A stretch of DNA of 64,000 nucleotides from G965218495 sp965262785 (GTDB lineage: Bacteria; Bacteroidota; Rhodothermia; Rhodothermales; Bin80). Both the position numbers and the translations under genes were made by a program. Positions 18,418 to 27,751 of the stretch are shown piece by piece. Each line of letters opens with the position of its first letter. Position 1 is the first letter of the stretch. Location of the stretch: contig OZ253559.1 in NCBI GenBank assembly GCA_965262785.1, positions 2,852,001-2,916,000 of the forward strand, given 5' to 3'. The notes under the pieces are model-generated. The model saw nothing but the letters and a program-made list of their open reading frames with translations, had not been told where the DNA came from and did no database searches.

Positions 18418-19116
18418 TTGACGGTCGAAATTGATAAACCGGTTAGGATCATGGGCGAGTCGATATTTTTCAGCCAGCAGATTGCTATCGAGCTGCTCCG
18501 GATCAAAGCGGTGGTCATTTCTCCCAGGAAGCCTTTTGTTTTGTCTTCCGACATGCGATGCCCCATGTACTGTGACAACCGCCTCACGCTGTCGCACCCC
18601 AACGTGCGAACCATGATCACAGACGCCTTCGAGCAGGAAGTTCGCAGACGAAAAATGATACCGGACACCATTGTAGCAGTAGCGACCGCTGGAATTGCGC
18701 ACGCGGCCTTTCTGGCTCAGCGTTTTGAAGTGCCCATGGCGTACGTGCGATCAAAGAACAAGGCGTATGGCCGTCAGAAACAGATCGAAGGGATTCTGAA
18801 GCCTGGACAGCGAACAATTGTGCTTGAGGATTTGGTCTTGTCAGGCGAGTCGTCTCTGCGCGTCGTCGACGTGGTACGTGAAGCCACGGGTCGTCTGCCG
18901 GATGCGGTTTTCAGCATATTTACTTACGACATTCCAGGAGTAAGAGAAGAATTCACCAAGGCTGGAGCGCCTTTGGTAACCATTTCTGACATTGGGGTGC
19001 TGCTACACAGCGCGCTGGCGTTCAATCTCCTTACTGAACCAGAGCTGGACGTCCTACGGAGTTTCCAGAAGGATCCGAAGGAGTGGAGTGACAGGTACAA
19101 GGCCGCAGTCGCATAA
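18418..19116 (+). CDS. pyrE: Orotate phosphoribosyltransferase
   Basis: Transfers orotate onto PRPP to make OMP in de novo pyrimidine synthesis; cytosolic. The N-terminal helix and strand ELLRIKAVVISPRKPFVLSS and MYCDNRLTLSHPNVR are the usual start of bacterial OPRTs. YVRSKNKAYGRQKQIEG (about 109-125) matches the flexible catalytic loop region 'R..KAYG..K.IEG'. The PRPP-binding loop is TIVLEDLVLSGESS (133-146), where canonical enzymes have VEDVxTTGGS. The farthest start is a TTG at 18418; an internal ATG at 18451 (MGESIFFSQ) would give 221 residues and fits the family's usual N-terminus as well. Its neighbours are unrelated, so it appears to be a single-gene unit. Confidence 0.88.
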   Translation: MTVEIDKPVRIMGESIFFSQQIAIELLRIKAVVISPRKPFVLSSDMRCPMYCDNRLTLSHPNVRTMITDAFEQEVRRRKMIPDTIVAVATAGIAHAAFLAQRFEVPMAYVRSKNKAYGRQKQIEGILKPGQRTIVLEDLVLSGESSLRVVDVVREATGRLPDAVFSIFTYDIPGVREEFTKAGAPLVTISDIGVLLHSALAFNLLTEPELDVLRSFQKDPKEWSDRYKAAVA

Positions 19117-19642
19117 CTCCCCGCAGCACGCAAAACGGCTGCATGACTGACTGAAGGATAGTCAGATTGTTCACCCCCTGTTTGCGCCATCGTGCACGTT
19201 GTATCAATGGCGCACGAAATCTGATCGGTGAGTGACAAACCCCGAGCTTGCCCATGCGCGCAAGGATATGCACATCAATCCGTAGTGAGTCTTGCGGCCG
19301 CCTGCAGTCCTGAATAGTATTCCTTGCTCAGCGAAATCCACCTTTGCCTGATGCAGCCGGGCACCTGCCAGGACCTGAGCTGTTCGACCTGCGCGAAGAC
19401 TCATTGACGAAGGCCCAGCTAGAAGACCGTTCGCTGTGAACAGCTTGGCCAAAGGGTCCAATTCGATTGAAAGCGCAAGTGCTCTGCGCTAGACGGCTGA
19501 TGGTGCCTACTCGAGGGCCTGGCACGATTGACTGCATCTCTGCGCTGCAGATCCCGACCACTCCGCGAGCACCGTCATTTCCCTGGAATTCGCTGTGGAC
19601 TTGCCCAGACTCAGATTTCTGTGTAGGTCGAAGCCGCCATCG
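19117..19642. other. Gene-free stretch between pyrE and the mobilisation genes
   Basis: No gene recognised. It lies at the 3' ends of two convergent genes, and no obvious intrinsic terminator was found. Confidence 0.4.
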
Positions 19643-20551
19643 CTATAGGCCGAGCTCATCCTGACCCGGCGTCGTCCACTGATACCCGTACGATTCCAGC
19701 GCCGGTACCGGCGCTTCCAGTAACCTGCTGGATTCCATATGCTTAGTCAGGCCTCGCAACTGATCAGGCTCGAAGGCCTCGCCGAAACGCTCCTCTAACA
19801 GTCGGCGCGAAACACCGGGCGCGACGCTACTGCTCTTGGCATATTCGCGTCCATCCGTCACGATGAGGCCTGACCGCCGCGCCTCTAAACGAAGCCCACG
19901 GTGGTCCAGCCTGTCGGTCAGGTCTTTCCAGCTGGTTGCCTCTGCAAAGTCAAGCTCAGCTACGCGCCGGACAATCACCTGAAACGGCAAGTCTTGATCA
20001 CGGCAAAGAGCTTTGTGCGCTCCTTTGCTGAGCGACTGGCTTCGATCTGGTGCCTTTTGTCCAGGCAACTGAAAATAGTGGCCCGGCACCTCGCGAAAGC
20101 CATAGCGCCGCTCTGCGTGGCGAAGGACGGCCTCAATGCGGCCATAGTGCCAGCCGAGCTTTTGCACCCTGCGCGTGTCTGGATGCACAAGGTTGGCCAT
20201 GACGTGGACGTGCTTGTAGGCTTCGTCGGCATGCGCAACATAGACGGCCTGGTGGTCCGACAGCGACAGCGTATGCATCACTTCATCCGCCACCGTGGTC
20301 ATATGCCACCGGGTGGGCTCGTCCTCCGGTGCCCAGGAGACTGACACGTGGTACACAGGTTTTTGTACACGTTCGCTGCCGCGCGAAACGACGGCCATCT
20401 CCCAGGCCATTTGCTGCAGGCTCCCCGTACACACCAGGTTGCGGGGCTCCGCCCACGCGACCCTGCGCAAGTCCGGCCGTTGCGACTTCGGACGCTCCAG
20501 GTAGCGTGCCAGCGACTTGAAACAGCTGGCCTTGTGACTCTGTGCAATCAC
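19643..20551 (-). CDS. Relaxase/mobilisation nuclease (short, MobA/VirD2-like)
   Basis: A 302-residue relaxase-type protein that would nick a transfer origin. The N-terminal half carries the family motifs: the SLARYLERP start, a histidine strand YHVSVSW (about 67-73), and the metal-binding HxH block YKHVHVMANLVHPDT (112-126; His114, His116 and Asn120). The expected catalytic Tyr may be Tyr17 in ARYLE. At about 300 residues it lacks any primase or helicase extension. The start codon overlaps the stop of the upstream mobC-like gene by 4 bases (ATGA), so the two are translationally coupled. The pair suggests an integrated mobilisable element; I did not find an integrase or a confident oriT. Confidence 0.8.
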   Translation of the reverse strand: MIAQSHKASCFKSLARYLERPKSQRPDLRRVAWAEPRNLVCTGSLQQMAWEMAVVSRGSERVQKPVYHVSVSWAPEDEPTRWHMTTVADEVMHTLSLSDHQAVYVAHADEAYKHVHVMANLVHPDTRRVQKLGWHYGRIEAVLRHAERRYGFREVPGHYFQLPGQKAPDRSQSLSKGAHKALCRDQDLPFQVIVRRVAELDFAEATSWKDLTDRLDHRGLRLEARRSGLIVTDGREYAKSSSVAPGVSRRLLEERFGEAFEPDQLRGLTKHMESSRLLEAPVPALESYGYQWTTPGQDELGL

Positions 20552-20844
20552 ACTTCCTGCTGCCCCGCTTCGTCAACAGCACCACGTAGCAGGGCCATTA
20601 GCTCCGGATGCTCTTGAGCGCATTCCTTCCGCTCAAGCTTGCGGATCAGTCCGAGAAGGGACCGAACAAACTCTTCTTTGGCCTTGAGTCCCAAGTCCTT
20701 ATTCAGAACTGCGGCGCGCAGGTACGCGGATCGAGTAGAGCCGATTCGCTTGGCGCCGAGCACGACTCTCTCGTACTCGGTGTCCGAAAAAGCTACAGCA
20801 ATACTGTGGCGGCGGCGAGAGGACTGCGATGTCGTCCTATCCAT
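20548..20844 (-). CDS. mobC: MobC-like mobilisation accessory protein
   Basis: About 98 residues from the ATG at 20844; an upstream TTG at 20901 would add 19 residues. The pattern is SxxVxVxFSDxEYxxVxxxAKxxGxTRSAYLRxAVLNK followed by a helical, charged C-terminus (LGLIRKLERKECAQEHPEL), as in MobC/ribbon-helix-helix relaxosome proteins. These bind oriT and help the relaxase nick. It lies directly upstream of, and overlaps by 4 bases, the relaxase gene. Confidence 0.75.
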   Translation of the reverse strand: MDRTTSQSSRRRHSIAVAFSDTEYERVVLGAKRIGSTRSAYLRAAVLNKDLGLKAKEEFVRSLLGLIRKLERKECAQEHPELMALLRGAVDEAGQQEV

Positions 20845-21562
20845 GGCAACTAGTGGTTGGCTAGCCACTCCTACGTATGAACAGGAGCGTTCCAGGATCA
20901 AGGCTTTCTACGATTCTAGCAAAACGCGTACGAGCACTGCAGCATTGTGGCCCCTTGAGTGTATCTATAGTAGTCAGTGCTGCTGACCCATTTCAAGTGC
21001 ACCTCATCAGCCATGCGAAGAATGGTTAGGGTAGCAAGCACCTTTCAGCCAATGCCTCGGGCTTTGGCGGGAGGGAGTTCAACTCCTAACCCGTGGTTCT
21101 GCCGGAGCGTGCGGCGCCTGGTCACAAGTGTTACCGTACACATGCTATACGGTAGAAGGGCATGCACCAAGCCGCTTCGTCGGCGCTCAGCTTGGCCTGG
21201 ATCTCGATCTAGCGAGAGCCGCCTGTCAGCCTTCCATTGCTGGCGCCAGCGTATATTGCCAAGCCAGCGTGGAGCAAGCGCCTTCAAGACACGCCGCCCG
21301 CTGGAGGCTGCTGGAAGGAGTCTGGAACGCGCGCCTGGGTCACCTATGATGAGTTCATGCGACATCGCATCTTGGAGATGGAGCCGTGGGCGCTCATTCT
21401 GCGCACCGCTCAACTTCTTGGCCGGTCGAGTGCAGGTACCCCGAGCCGGGTGCGCCTTGCGCGCGCAGTCAATACGCCCGAACGGCACCTGCTCCCCGGT
21501 AATTGTGCACCGCCGAATACAACAGCGACCTTCTGTAGGTGCTGTACTGAAGTGCCACGGCC
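20845..21562. other. Gene-free stretch between divergent mobC and the dprA-like gene
   Basis: About 700 bases between divergently transcribed genes. No reliable gene is visible. It should contain both promoters, and an oriT upstream of mobC would be expected here, but I cannot point to a specific nick region. Confidence 0.4.
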
Positions 21563-22948
21563 ATGACTAGTCGCCTTTCCGACAACACGCAAGCGATCCT
21601 GCTATTGACTCAGCCGCTCCACGTAGGCAAGCGTGGTCAGGATGGGCCTGCCCCGCTAACCACGGCGCAGTATGACAACCTGGCAAAGCTGCTCTATGAC
21701 AATCACTACGAGCCTGCAGACCTTCTGGGCTCCGGCGTCATGGAAGTCCTTCGGGACTGCGGGTTGGAAGCTTATGAAGGTGCCCTCGCTCGACTGCTGG
21801 ATCGCGGCTTCTTGCTGAGCTTGGCACTGGAACAGTGGCTGGCACGGGCGATCTGGGTCGTTAGTCGAGCCGATACAGACTACCCAAAGGTTTTCAAGGA
21901 GACGTTGCGAGCCGATGCGCCAGCGGTGCTTTATGGTCGTGGCAACAAAGCACTGCTGAAGCCCGGTGGCTTGTTAGTCGCTGGCCCGCCGAAGTGCGAT
22001 GCAGAAGAGCTCCTGCGATTCAGCTATGACGTTGGAGGCTTGGCCGCCGACTCTGAATACACGGTGCTCTCCGGCTCGATAGAGGGGGTAGGGCGGGCAG
22101 CATTAGGCGGAGCCATGGACGGCGGCGGTACAGCAATTGCCCTGCTTGCCGGTGAGTTAGACAAGGCGGTTCTGGACTCATACTTCATTCCAGGGTTTGC
22201 GTCTCGAAGACTCGTAATGTTCTCGCCTATCGACCCAAGCTTTAATCCAACGGAGGTTCGCACTGTCGCGGCAAACAGGCTCGCATATGCACTCGCCGAT
22301 GCAGCGCTCGTCGTTGATGCCAAGAGGGGTGCGACATGGAAGGCGATCCAAGAGCAGCTGTTTAAGCAAAGCAGCTTGCCTGTCTACGTACGGCAATGTG
22401 CAGAGCCAAACAGGAGCCTGGCGTCGCTGCAGCGCATGGGGGCCTTGACCTGGCCCAATCAAACAACGAAACCACAATTCAGAGAGCTTATGAAACGCGT
22501 AAATCCAAGTGGCCTTAGCGGCCTGTTTGCACCAGCTACTGACCATATTCAGGACAAGCACGACCCAAATGCACCGTCGGACGGTGGGCAGCCACGTACG
22601 AAAGAAGCCGCTGAAGTCAATCCGGACACTCCATCCGCCACACAGGGCGCACAAGCTAGCATGCCACGCAGGCCTAAACGGCAATCGCCGCAAGATGCAT
22701 TAAATCTTTTCAGTCCTGTTCCACATCCCGTCGTGCGCGGCAGAGAAGCTGCAGCAGCGAATAAGGCCGAGCAGGATGAAGATCCCACGCGCGCTACCAG
22801 CAGCGACGATCCGGAAAAAGGTAGTACCAAAGCCGCGTCGGCCAAGAAGGGTAAGACCTCTCGCGTCGGCAAGCGCGGGCGCCAGCCGCAATACGTGCCC
22901 ATGGTGAAGGCTGCCCCTCGCCAACGCGGACTATTTGACTCAGATTAA
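21563..22948 (+). CDS. DprA/SLOG-like Rossmann-fold protein
   Basis: A 461-residue protein with a central DprA-like domain (about residues 115-300): YPKVFKETLRADAPAVLYGRGN precedes LLVAGPPKC, then YTVLSGSIEGVGRAALGGAM and GGGTAIALLAGELDKAV. This corresponds to the DprA order 'P..L...P..L...G', 'VGSR', 'SGLARGID..AH..AL' and 'GGxTIAVLxxGLD'. The catalytic-looking SGxARGID block is altered to SGSIEGVG. The N-terminal ~110 residues are helical. The C-terminal third (about 330-461) is a charged, probably disordered linker ending in a basic tract (KRGRQPQ) and the acidic tip FDSD. A RecQ helicase follows 160 bases downstream on the same strand. A natural-transformation DprA is less likely, given this partner and the long tail; a nucleotide-binding sensor in a defence pair is my inference. 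Confidence 0.75.
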   Translation: MTSRLSDNTQAILLLTQPLHVGKRGQDGPAPLTTAQYDNLAKLLYDNHYEPADLLGSGVMEVLRDCGLEAYEGALARLLDRGFLLSLALEQWLARAIWVVSRADTDYPKVFKETLRADAPAVLYGRGNKALLKPGGLLVAGPPKCDAEELLRFSYDVGGLAADSEYTVLSGSIEGVGRAALGGAMDGGGTAIALLAGELDKAVLDSYFIPGFASRRLVMFSPIDPSFNPTEVRTVAANRLAYALADAALVVDAKRGATWKAIQEQLFKQSSLPVYVRQCAEPNRSLASLQRMGALTWPNQTTKPQFRELMKRVNPSGLSGLFAPATDHIQDKHDPNAPSDGGQPRTKEAAEVNPDTPSATQGAQASMPRRPKRQSPQDALNLFSPVPHPVVRGREAAAANKAEQDEDPTRATSSDDPEKGSTKAASAKKGKTSRVGKRGRQPQYVPMVKAAPRQRGLFDSD

Positions 22949-23108
22949 GCCCGACGGTGCAGGCAAATTTACCTGCGATCTCCGTGAACCGTGCAGTCCA
23001 CCTGGTAGTGGGGCAGACTGGGCCACGTGCCACGACTGCGGCACCCGCGGCGCACAGCTGCTTTCCTTATCCTCGTGACCCAAGCGATACTGCCGGAGGA
23101 TGTGGTCG

Positions 23109-25616
23109 ATGATTTACGCCCATGACCGCGCGCTGGAGCTGCTACGACTCGGAACGGGGAACGAGCAGGCGCAGTTTCGGAACGGACAGGATGAAGCCAT
23201 CCGCTGGGCCGTGGAGCGCGGGTCGCGCCTGCTAGTTGTCAAGAAGACTGGATGGGGCAAGAGCTTTGTCTATTTCATCGCGGCGCGGATGATTCGGGAG
23301 TGGGGCATGAAGCATGGCGACATCCCCGGCCCGATCCTTCTGATCTCTCCGCTCCTTGGGCTCATGCGAGACCAAGTACGCAACGCGCGCAAGATGGGAG
23401 TGCGTGCGCACTACATCAGCTCAGAAAACAAAGACGAATGGGAGGACATAGAGAAGGCAGTCAAAGACGACTATACGTGTGACATTCTGCTGATTACCCC
23501 GGAGCGTCTCGGCGATGAAAGATTCAGTGAAAATATCCTGACTGAGATAGCCGGCCGCATGCCGATGCTGGTTGTAGACGAGGCTCACTGCTTATCTGAT
23601 TGGGGGCACGACTTTCGCCCTGACTATCGCCGAATAGAGAACCTCGTGCAGAAGCTGCCGCGCACCACGAGACTGCTCGCTACTACGGCAACGGCCAACG
23701 AGCGCGTGAAGCAGGATCTGAGGAGCTACCTCGGCAACGGCATGAAGGAGATCAAGGGGGACCTTGGGCGTCCATCCCTGCTGCTTCAGACCATCCGCTT
23801 GCCGCGCCCGGAGCAGCGACTGGCGTGGCTTGCTGACAGGCTCCATGAAATCGAAGGATCCGGAATCATCTATGCGTCTACAAAGAAAGATGTGCAGCAG
23901 GTAACCTACTGGCTGCAGCAGAATGGCTTCGCGGTGGAGGCCTATTCCGGCGATACTGACCGCGCACACCCCGGGCTTCGCAGGCGATTGGAGGATGACC
24001 TCCTTAGCAATCGTGTGAAGGCGCTGGTGGCTACTATCGCCCTGGGAATCGGATTCGACAAGCCGGACTTGGCGTTCGTGATTCACTACCAGCGCCCGGG
24101 AACCGTCGTCGGGTACTACCAGCAGGTGGGGCGCGCCGGGCGCGCGCTCCCCACAGCTCACGCCGTCTTGCTCTGTGGGGCCGAGGATTCTCAAATCACG
24201 GACTACTTCATACGTACCGCCTTTCCCAGCCCAGAGCAGGTTCAGAAGATCGTGACGGCCTTGAGTGAGGCTGCACGGCCGACCAAGCCGTGGCAGAAAG
24301 CCATTGGGACTCAATCGCAACCGGCTGGCCTGTACTTGTGGGAATTGGCACAGCGAACCGGCATCAACAGGAAATACTTGGGCAACTGGATGAATATCCT
24401 GGCCACGGAGCAGCCGGCACCGTTTGTGCGCGTTTCGAAGGAAGGCATAGGCGGAGGCGTCGGGCCCGTGGTTACCCGACACATAAGCGCCCAAGGTGGA
24501 AGAGACCTGTGGGTAGCCACCGGCGAGCCGGTAGATGAGAGCTTTTGGATACGGGCAGAGCGAGTACTGGCGCAGCGCAGGAAGGAATTAGAACAGATGG
24601 AGGATTACGCCAGGCTGCGCTCGGGGCATATGGAATTCCTGGTTCGAGCGCTTGACGGCAAACTTGAAGAGCATAAGTCTCCGGACTTGGCACCGCTGCC
24701 GGAGACTGTGGACCATGAATCCATGCGACAGGCGACCCAGCTTGTAAAGCGGTGGGGATATGAACTACGGCCTCGCCGGCGGTGGGAATGGCCCGGTCTT
24801 GCATTCATACCAGAGAACCGTCAAGCAGAGGCTGGGGAGACTTTATGCAACTTGTATCGGGGCGAGCACGGCAGAGCGGTCAGGGATGGGCTAAGTGCTG
24901 CGCAGTTTTCGGACAGGCTTGTCCAGGCATCTGCCTGGCGAATTCGCAAATGGGGGACATTGCGCAATGTCGCATGGGCCACTTACATCCCGTCAGCGGT
25001 TCAATCAGAGTCCGAACGCACCAGGGACTTCGCCAAGCGCCTGGCCCAAACGTTGCGTCTTCCATTCTTGCATTCCCTGGAATCCACCTGGAATCGCGAT
25101 ATCGGCAGGCCATTGCATCGCAACGAGATGTACTTGGAGTTTCTGGTTACGGCGCCCGAGGATGCCAACCTGGTAATTTGGAGGGACGAGCTGAAGCACA
25201 AGCCGAAGTACGACCCCAAGAGCCTGTTTACAGCTGACCGTATCGTGGTCCACTGCAGACCCGGGCATGAAGCTCGAGCCAGGAGCTTTCTGCAGTCATT
25301 GGCCAGACAACACTACTGGAGTGGCCCAACTACGGTGTGGAGATTCGATGGGGAAGGGCAGAGCGGCAACATTGCCGTGATGATGTTCCCTGGCAAGGCA
25401 ATGCCATGGCACACAAGCCTTAACAGCCTGGGTCAGGCCATCAGCTGCTCAGATAGCTTGGAAACTATTGAAGAGAGCATTGCGGCAGGCCCTGTGCTCC
25501 TGATACATGACCTGGTAGAGCATGGGTGGTCCTTCGCATACGCGGCAGACAACCTGCGCGAGGCCGGTTGCCAGGCGGTGTTTCCCTTTGCGCTCGCTAG
25601 GACGGGGAAATGGTAG
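23109..25616 (+). CDS. RecQ-family DNA helicase with C-terminal phosphoribosyltransferase-like domain
   Basis: An 835-residue SF2 helicase. Motifs counted from the ATG at 23109: FRNGQDEAIRWA (0), KKTGWGKS (Walker A, 47-52), ISPLLGLMRDQV (Ia), VVDEAHCLSDWGHDFRPDY (II plus the RecQ loop, 156-173), LLATTATA (III), ALVATIALGIGFDKPDLAFVIH (V), and YYQQVGRAGRA (VI). The usual RecQ-Ct zinc-binding/HRDC region is not evident; the middle contains a winged-helix-like LYLWELAQRTGINRKYLGNW. The last ~40 residues, GPVLLIHDLVEHGW..AADNLREAGCQAVFPFALA, resemble the PRPP-loop strand of ComF-type phosphoribosyltransferases, but the usual paired Asp is His-Asp. I prefer the start at 23109, nine bases after GGAGG, over the ATG at 23100. 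Probably co-expressed with the dprA-like gene. Confidence 0.88.
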   Translation: MIYAHDRALELLRLGTGNEQAQFRNGQDEAIRWAVERGSRLLVVKKTGWGKSFVYFIAARMIREWGMKHGDIPGPILLISPLLGLMRDQVRNARKMGVRAHYISSENKDEWEDIEKAVKDDYTCDILLITPERLGDERFSENILTEIAGRMPMLVVDEAHCLSDWGHDFRPDYRRIENLVQKLPRTTRLLATTATANERVKQDLRSYLGNGMKEIKGDLGRPSLLLQTIRLPRPEQRLAWLADRLHEIEGSGIIYASTKKDVQQVTYWLQQNGFAVEAYSGDTDRAHPGLRRRLEDDLLSNRVKALVATIALGIGFDKPDLAFVIHYQRPGTVVGYYQQVGRAGRALPTAHAVLLCGAEDSQITDYFIRTAFPSPEQVQKIVTALSEAARPTKPWQKAIGTQSQPAGLYLWELAQRTGINRKYLGNWMNILATEQPAPFVRVSKEGIGGGVGPVVTRHISAQGGRDLWVATGEPVDESFWIRAERVLAQRRKELEQMEDYARLRSGHMEFLVRALDGKLEEHKSPDLAPLPETVDHESMRQATQLVKRWGYELRPRRRWEWPGLAFIPENRQAEAGETLCNLYRGEHGRAVRDGLSAAQFSDRLVQASAWRIRKWGTLRNVAWATYIPSAVQSESERTRDFAKRLAQTLRLPFLHSLESTWNRDIGRPLHRNEMYLEFLVTAPEDANLVIWRDELKHKPKYDPKSLFTADRIVVHCRPGHEARARSFLQSLARQHYWSGPTTVWRFDGEGQSGNIAVMMFPGKAMPWHTSLNSLGQAISCSDSLETIEESIAAGPVLLIHDLVEHGWSFAYAADNLREAGCQAVFPFALARTGKW

Positions 25617-26288
25617 CGGCAAGGTGTTTGACCTTCGACTTGCGGCGCCAGTAGCCGGAGAAATCGTTCCTATTGCGCTTCAAGACGGTGCAGACAACTG
25701 TCGATGCCTCACCAAACGGGAGCAGAGCTGGAACCTCGGCCACCCAATTGCCAATCCGGGAGTCCTGCCGCCGGGCTCAGCGAAATCGCGCCGTGTGAAT
25801 TGTACAGGCTAAGGCGATAGCTTCAGTGGTGTGCGATTGTTGGCAATTGATCTCCCAACCAGTACCTACTGATCACTTGCTTGCTGCCGACGAAGCATTT
25901 TCGAAGAATCGGCGAAAGGTATGGATTTTCTCGTGCAACCAGTCGGCCATGGCAGGCCAGTTGCCGCGATCGTTGGTATTGCAGGGCTTACGGCTATACG
26001 GCTCACCATCTTCGTCAATCTCCAGACTCAGTGCATCTTGAAGACCTTGCTCCCTAATTTCTGAAGCAAGAGTGTAACGTACATTATAGGCACACAGGGC
26101 TTGCGCGTGCTGCACAGCGTGGACACCCTGGGTCAGAAGCTGCAATCGTGCGTACCCCCAGGGAGCGTACGTCAGCGCCTGGGGCGCATTGCCCTGGCGT
26201 TGTTGGAACTGGAGGTGGGCCTGCGGCGCATGGCCTTTGCCTCGTATCTTCCAGATCTTCGTGAAGCCCTATCCAGCCGCCTACCCTC
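25617..26288. other. Mostly gene-free stretch between recQ-like gene and IS256 transposase
   Basis: It contains one possible minus-strand gene fragment (25873-26145) and the unplaced left end of the IS256 element. A 63-codon plus-strand frame at 26101-26292 runs into the transposase start, but I see no family signature in it. Confidence 0.4.
25873..26145 (-). pseudogene. Possible gene remnant, C-terminus resembling DUF4268-type proteins
   Basis: A 90-codon frame whose last part (NWPAMADWLHEKIHTFRRFF) recalls the C-terminal end of DUF4268 proteins, where a W..xxxWLxxKxxxFxxxF pattern closes the domain. The N-terminal third overlaps sequence probably belonging to the IS256 element, so the original gene may have been truncated by that insertion. 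This is weak, motif-level evidence only. Confidence 0.3.
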
Positions 26289-27557
26289 ATGAAAGCACCG
26301 ACCTCCGACGAACCCATTGCCGCACTCTGCCAGCGTCTGGCTGCGACCGACCCGCTTGCCTTGGCCCAGCTCCTGCGCGAACTCCCAGGGCAGTATGAAG
26401 CGATGGCCATGCAGGCGATAGAGGCCGAAGTGACGCAGCTGTGTGGCAAGCGGGGCACCGTCAACAAGAACGGCTATCAGCGTTGGGGCACCAATCCAGG
26501 CTCTATTGTCTATGGTACGGGGCGTATTCAGATATCGGTTCCTCGGGTGCGTGACACCAACACGGGCAAGGAAGTGCCGCTGAAGACCTACCAGTTGCTG
26601 CACCAGCGGGATCCCAAGCAGCTTGAGAAGCTCACGGCGCTGTTGCTCTCGGGGGTCTCGCAGCGCGACTACAAGGACGTGGCCGGCGAGTTTGCCGACT
26701 GTATGGGACTGAGCCAGAGCAGCGTTGCTCGCATGTTCGAGACCACTACCACGCAGGCACTAGAGGAGTTTGAGTCCAGCCGGCTGGATCAGGAGAAGTA
26801 TGTGGCCTTGTTGATAGATGGCAAGTGCCTGAAGGGTGTGCAGATGATCCTCGCTCTGGGGGTCACCCGTACAGGCAAGAAGAAAGTGTTAGGCTACATC
26901 GAAAGCACCACCGAGAACAGTGACAAAGCGACCGCTTTGCTGGAGAACCTGGTGCAGCGCGGGTTCTCCTATGCTGGCGGGATCCTGGTGATCATCGACG
27001 GCAGCAAGGGGTTGCGCAAGGCGGCGCAGCATGTGTTTGGCGATCACGCGGTCATCCAGCGGTGCCAGTGGCACAAGCGCGAGAACGTGGTGCAGCACAC
27101 CAAGCAGAAGGGCACAGCCGAGCGCGCAAAAGGCCGGCTTCAAGATGCCTACGATCAGCCGGACTATGAGCGTGCGCGCAAAGCGCTTGTTGCTATCCAC
27201 GACGATCTGCAGCCTGGGCAACCGCGCGCGGCCGCCAGCCTGCGCGAAGGGCTGCACGAAACGCTTGCGGTGCTGCGACTACCACTGCATGAGACCCTCC
27301 GGCGCAGCTTCAAGACCAGTAACCTCATCGAAAACCTCAATAGCGTCATTACGCATCGCACGCGCAACGTAAAAAGATGGCGCTCCACGAATCAACGGCA
27401 CCGCTGGTTTGCTGCCATCTTCAAGCACTACGAGTCCAGGCTCAGTCGCATATTGGAGCCTGTGCATCTGAGAGCGATGGAAGCAGCCCTTACACGTGAG
27501 GTGGAACGCCGCAGGCAGCAGACCGTATTCGCCTATGCACATCCCCCGCCCAACTAA
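26289..27557 (+). CDS. IS256-family transposase
   Basis: A 422-residue mutator-like (MULE) DDE transposase. WGTNPGSIVYGTGRIQISVPRVRD is the conserved N-terminal beta segment. The catalytic Asp residues lie in ALLIDGKCL and LVIIDGSKGL, with RCQWHKRENV (the conserved C..H motif) between the second Asp and the Glu of SNLIENLNSVI. Length matches the family (about 400-420) and the frame is intact. The terminal inverted repeats could not be located with confidence, so element limits are not given. Confidence 0.92.
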   Translation: MKAPTSDEPIAALCQRLAATDPLALAQLLRELPGQYEAMAMQAIEAEVTQLCGKRGTVNKNGYQRWGTNPGSIVYGTGRIQISVPRVRDTNTGKEVPLKTYQLLHQRDPKQLEKLTALLLSGVSQRDYKDVAGEFADCMGLSQSSVARMFETTTTQALEEFESSRLDQEKYVALLIDGKCLKGVQMILALGVTRTGKKKVLGYIESTTENSDKATALLENLVQRGFSYAGGILVIIDGSKGLRKAAQHVFGDHAVIQRCQWHKRENVVQHTKQKGTAERAKGRLQDAYDQPDYERARKALVAIHDDLQPGQPRAAASLREGLHETLAVLRLPLHETLRRSFKTSNLIENLNSVITHRTRNVKRWRSTNQRHRWFAAIFKHYESRLSRILEPVHLRAMEAALTREVERRRQQTVFAYAHPPPN

Positions 27558-27751
27558 ATATGGGTCAATCCCGCATCGAATCGTGGGTGCATGCCCGAAC
27601 TTACAGGGGCCGCAAATTGTGCGCGCAATTTCCCACATCTGCGTGGATAACGAGGTGCAAAACCCGCCCGCGCACTTCACAGCCGCTCTGTGAACATTCC
27701 CGGAGAAGTGCCCGGCATAAAGTTTGCGTGTATATTTAGGGCGGAAAATGC

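Noticed and set aside
23592..24494. A 300-codon minus-strand frame inside the recQ-like gene
   Set aside because: A shadow of the RecQ coding sequence. The plus-strand helicase motifs span the same bases.
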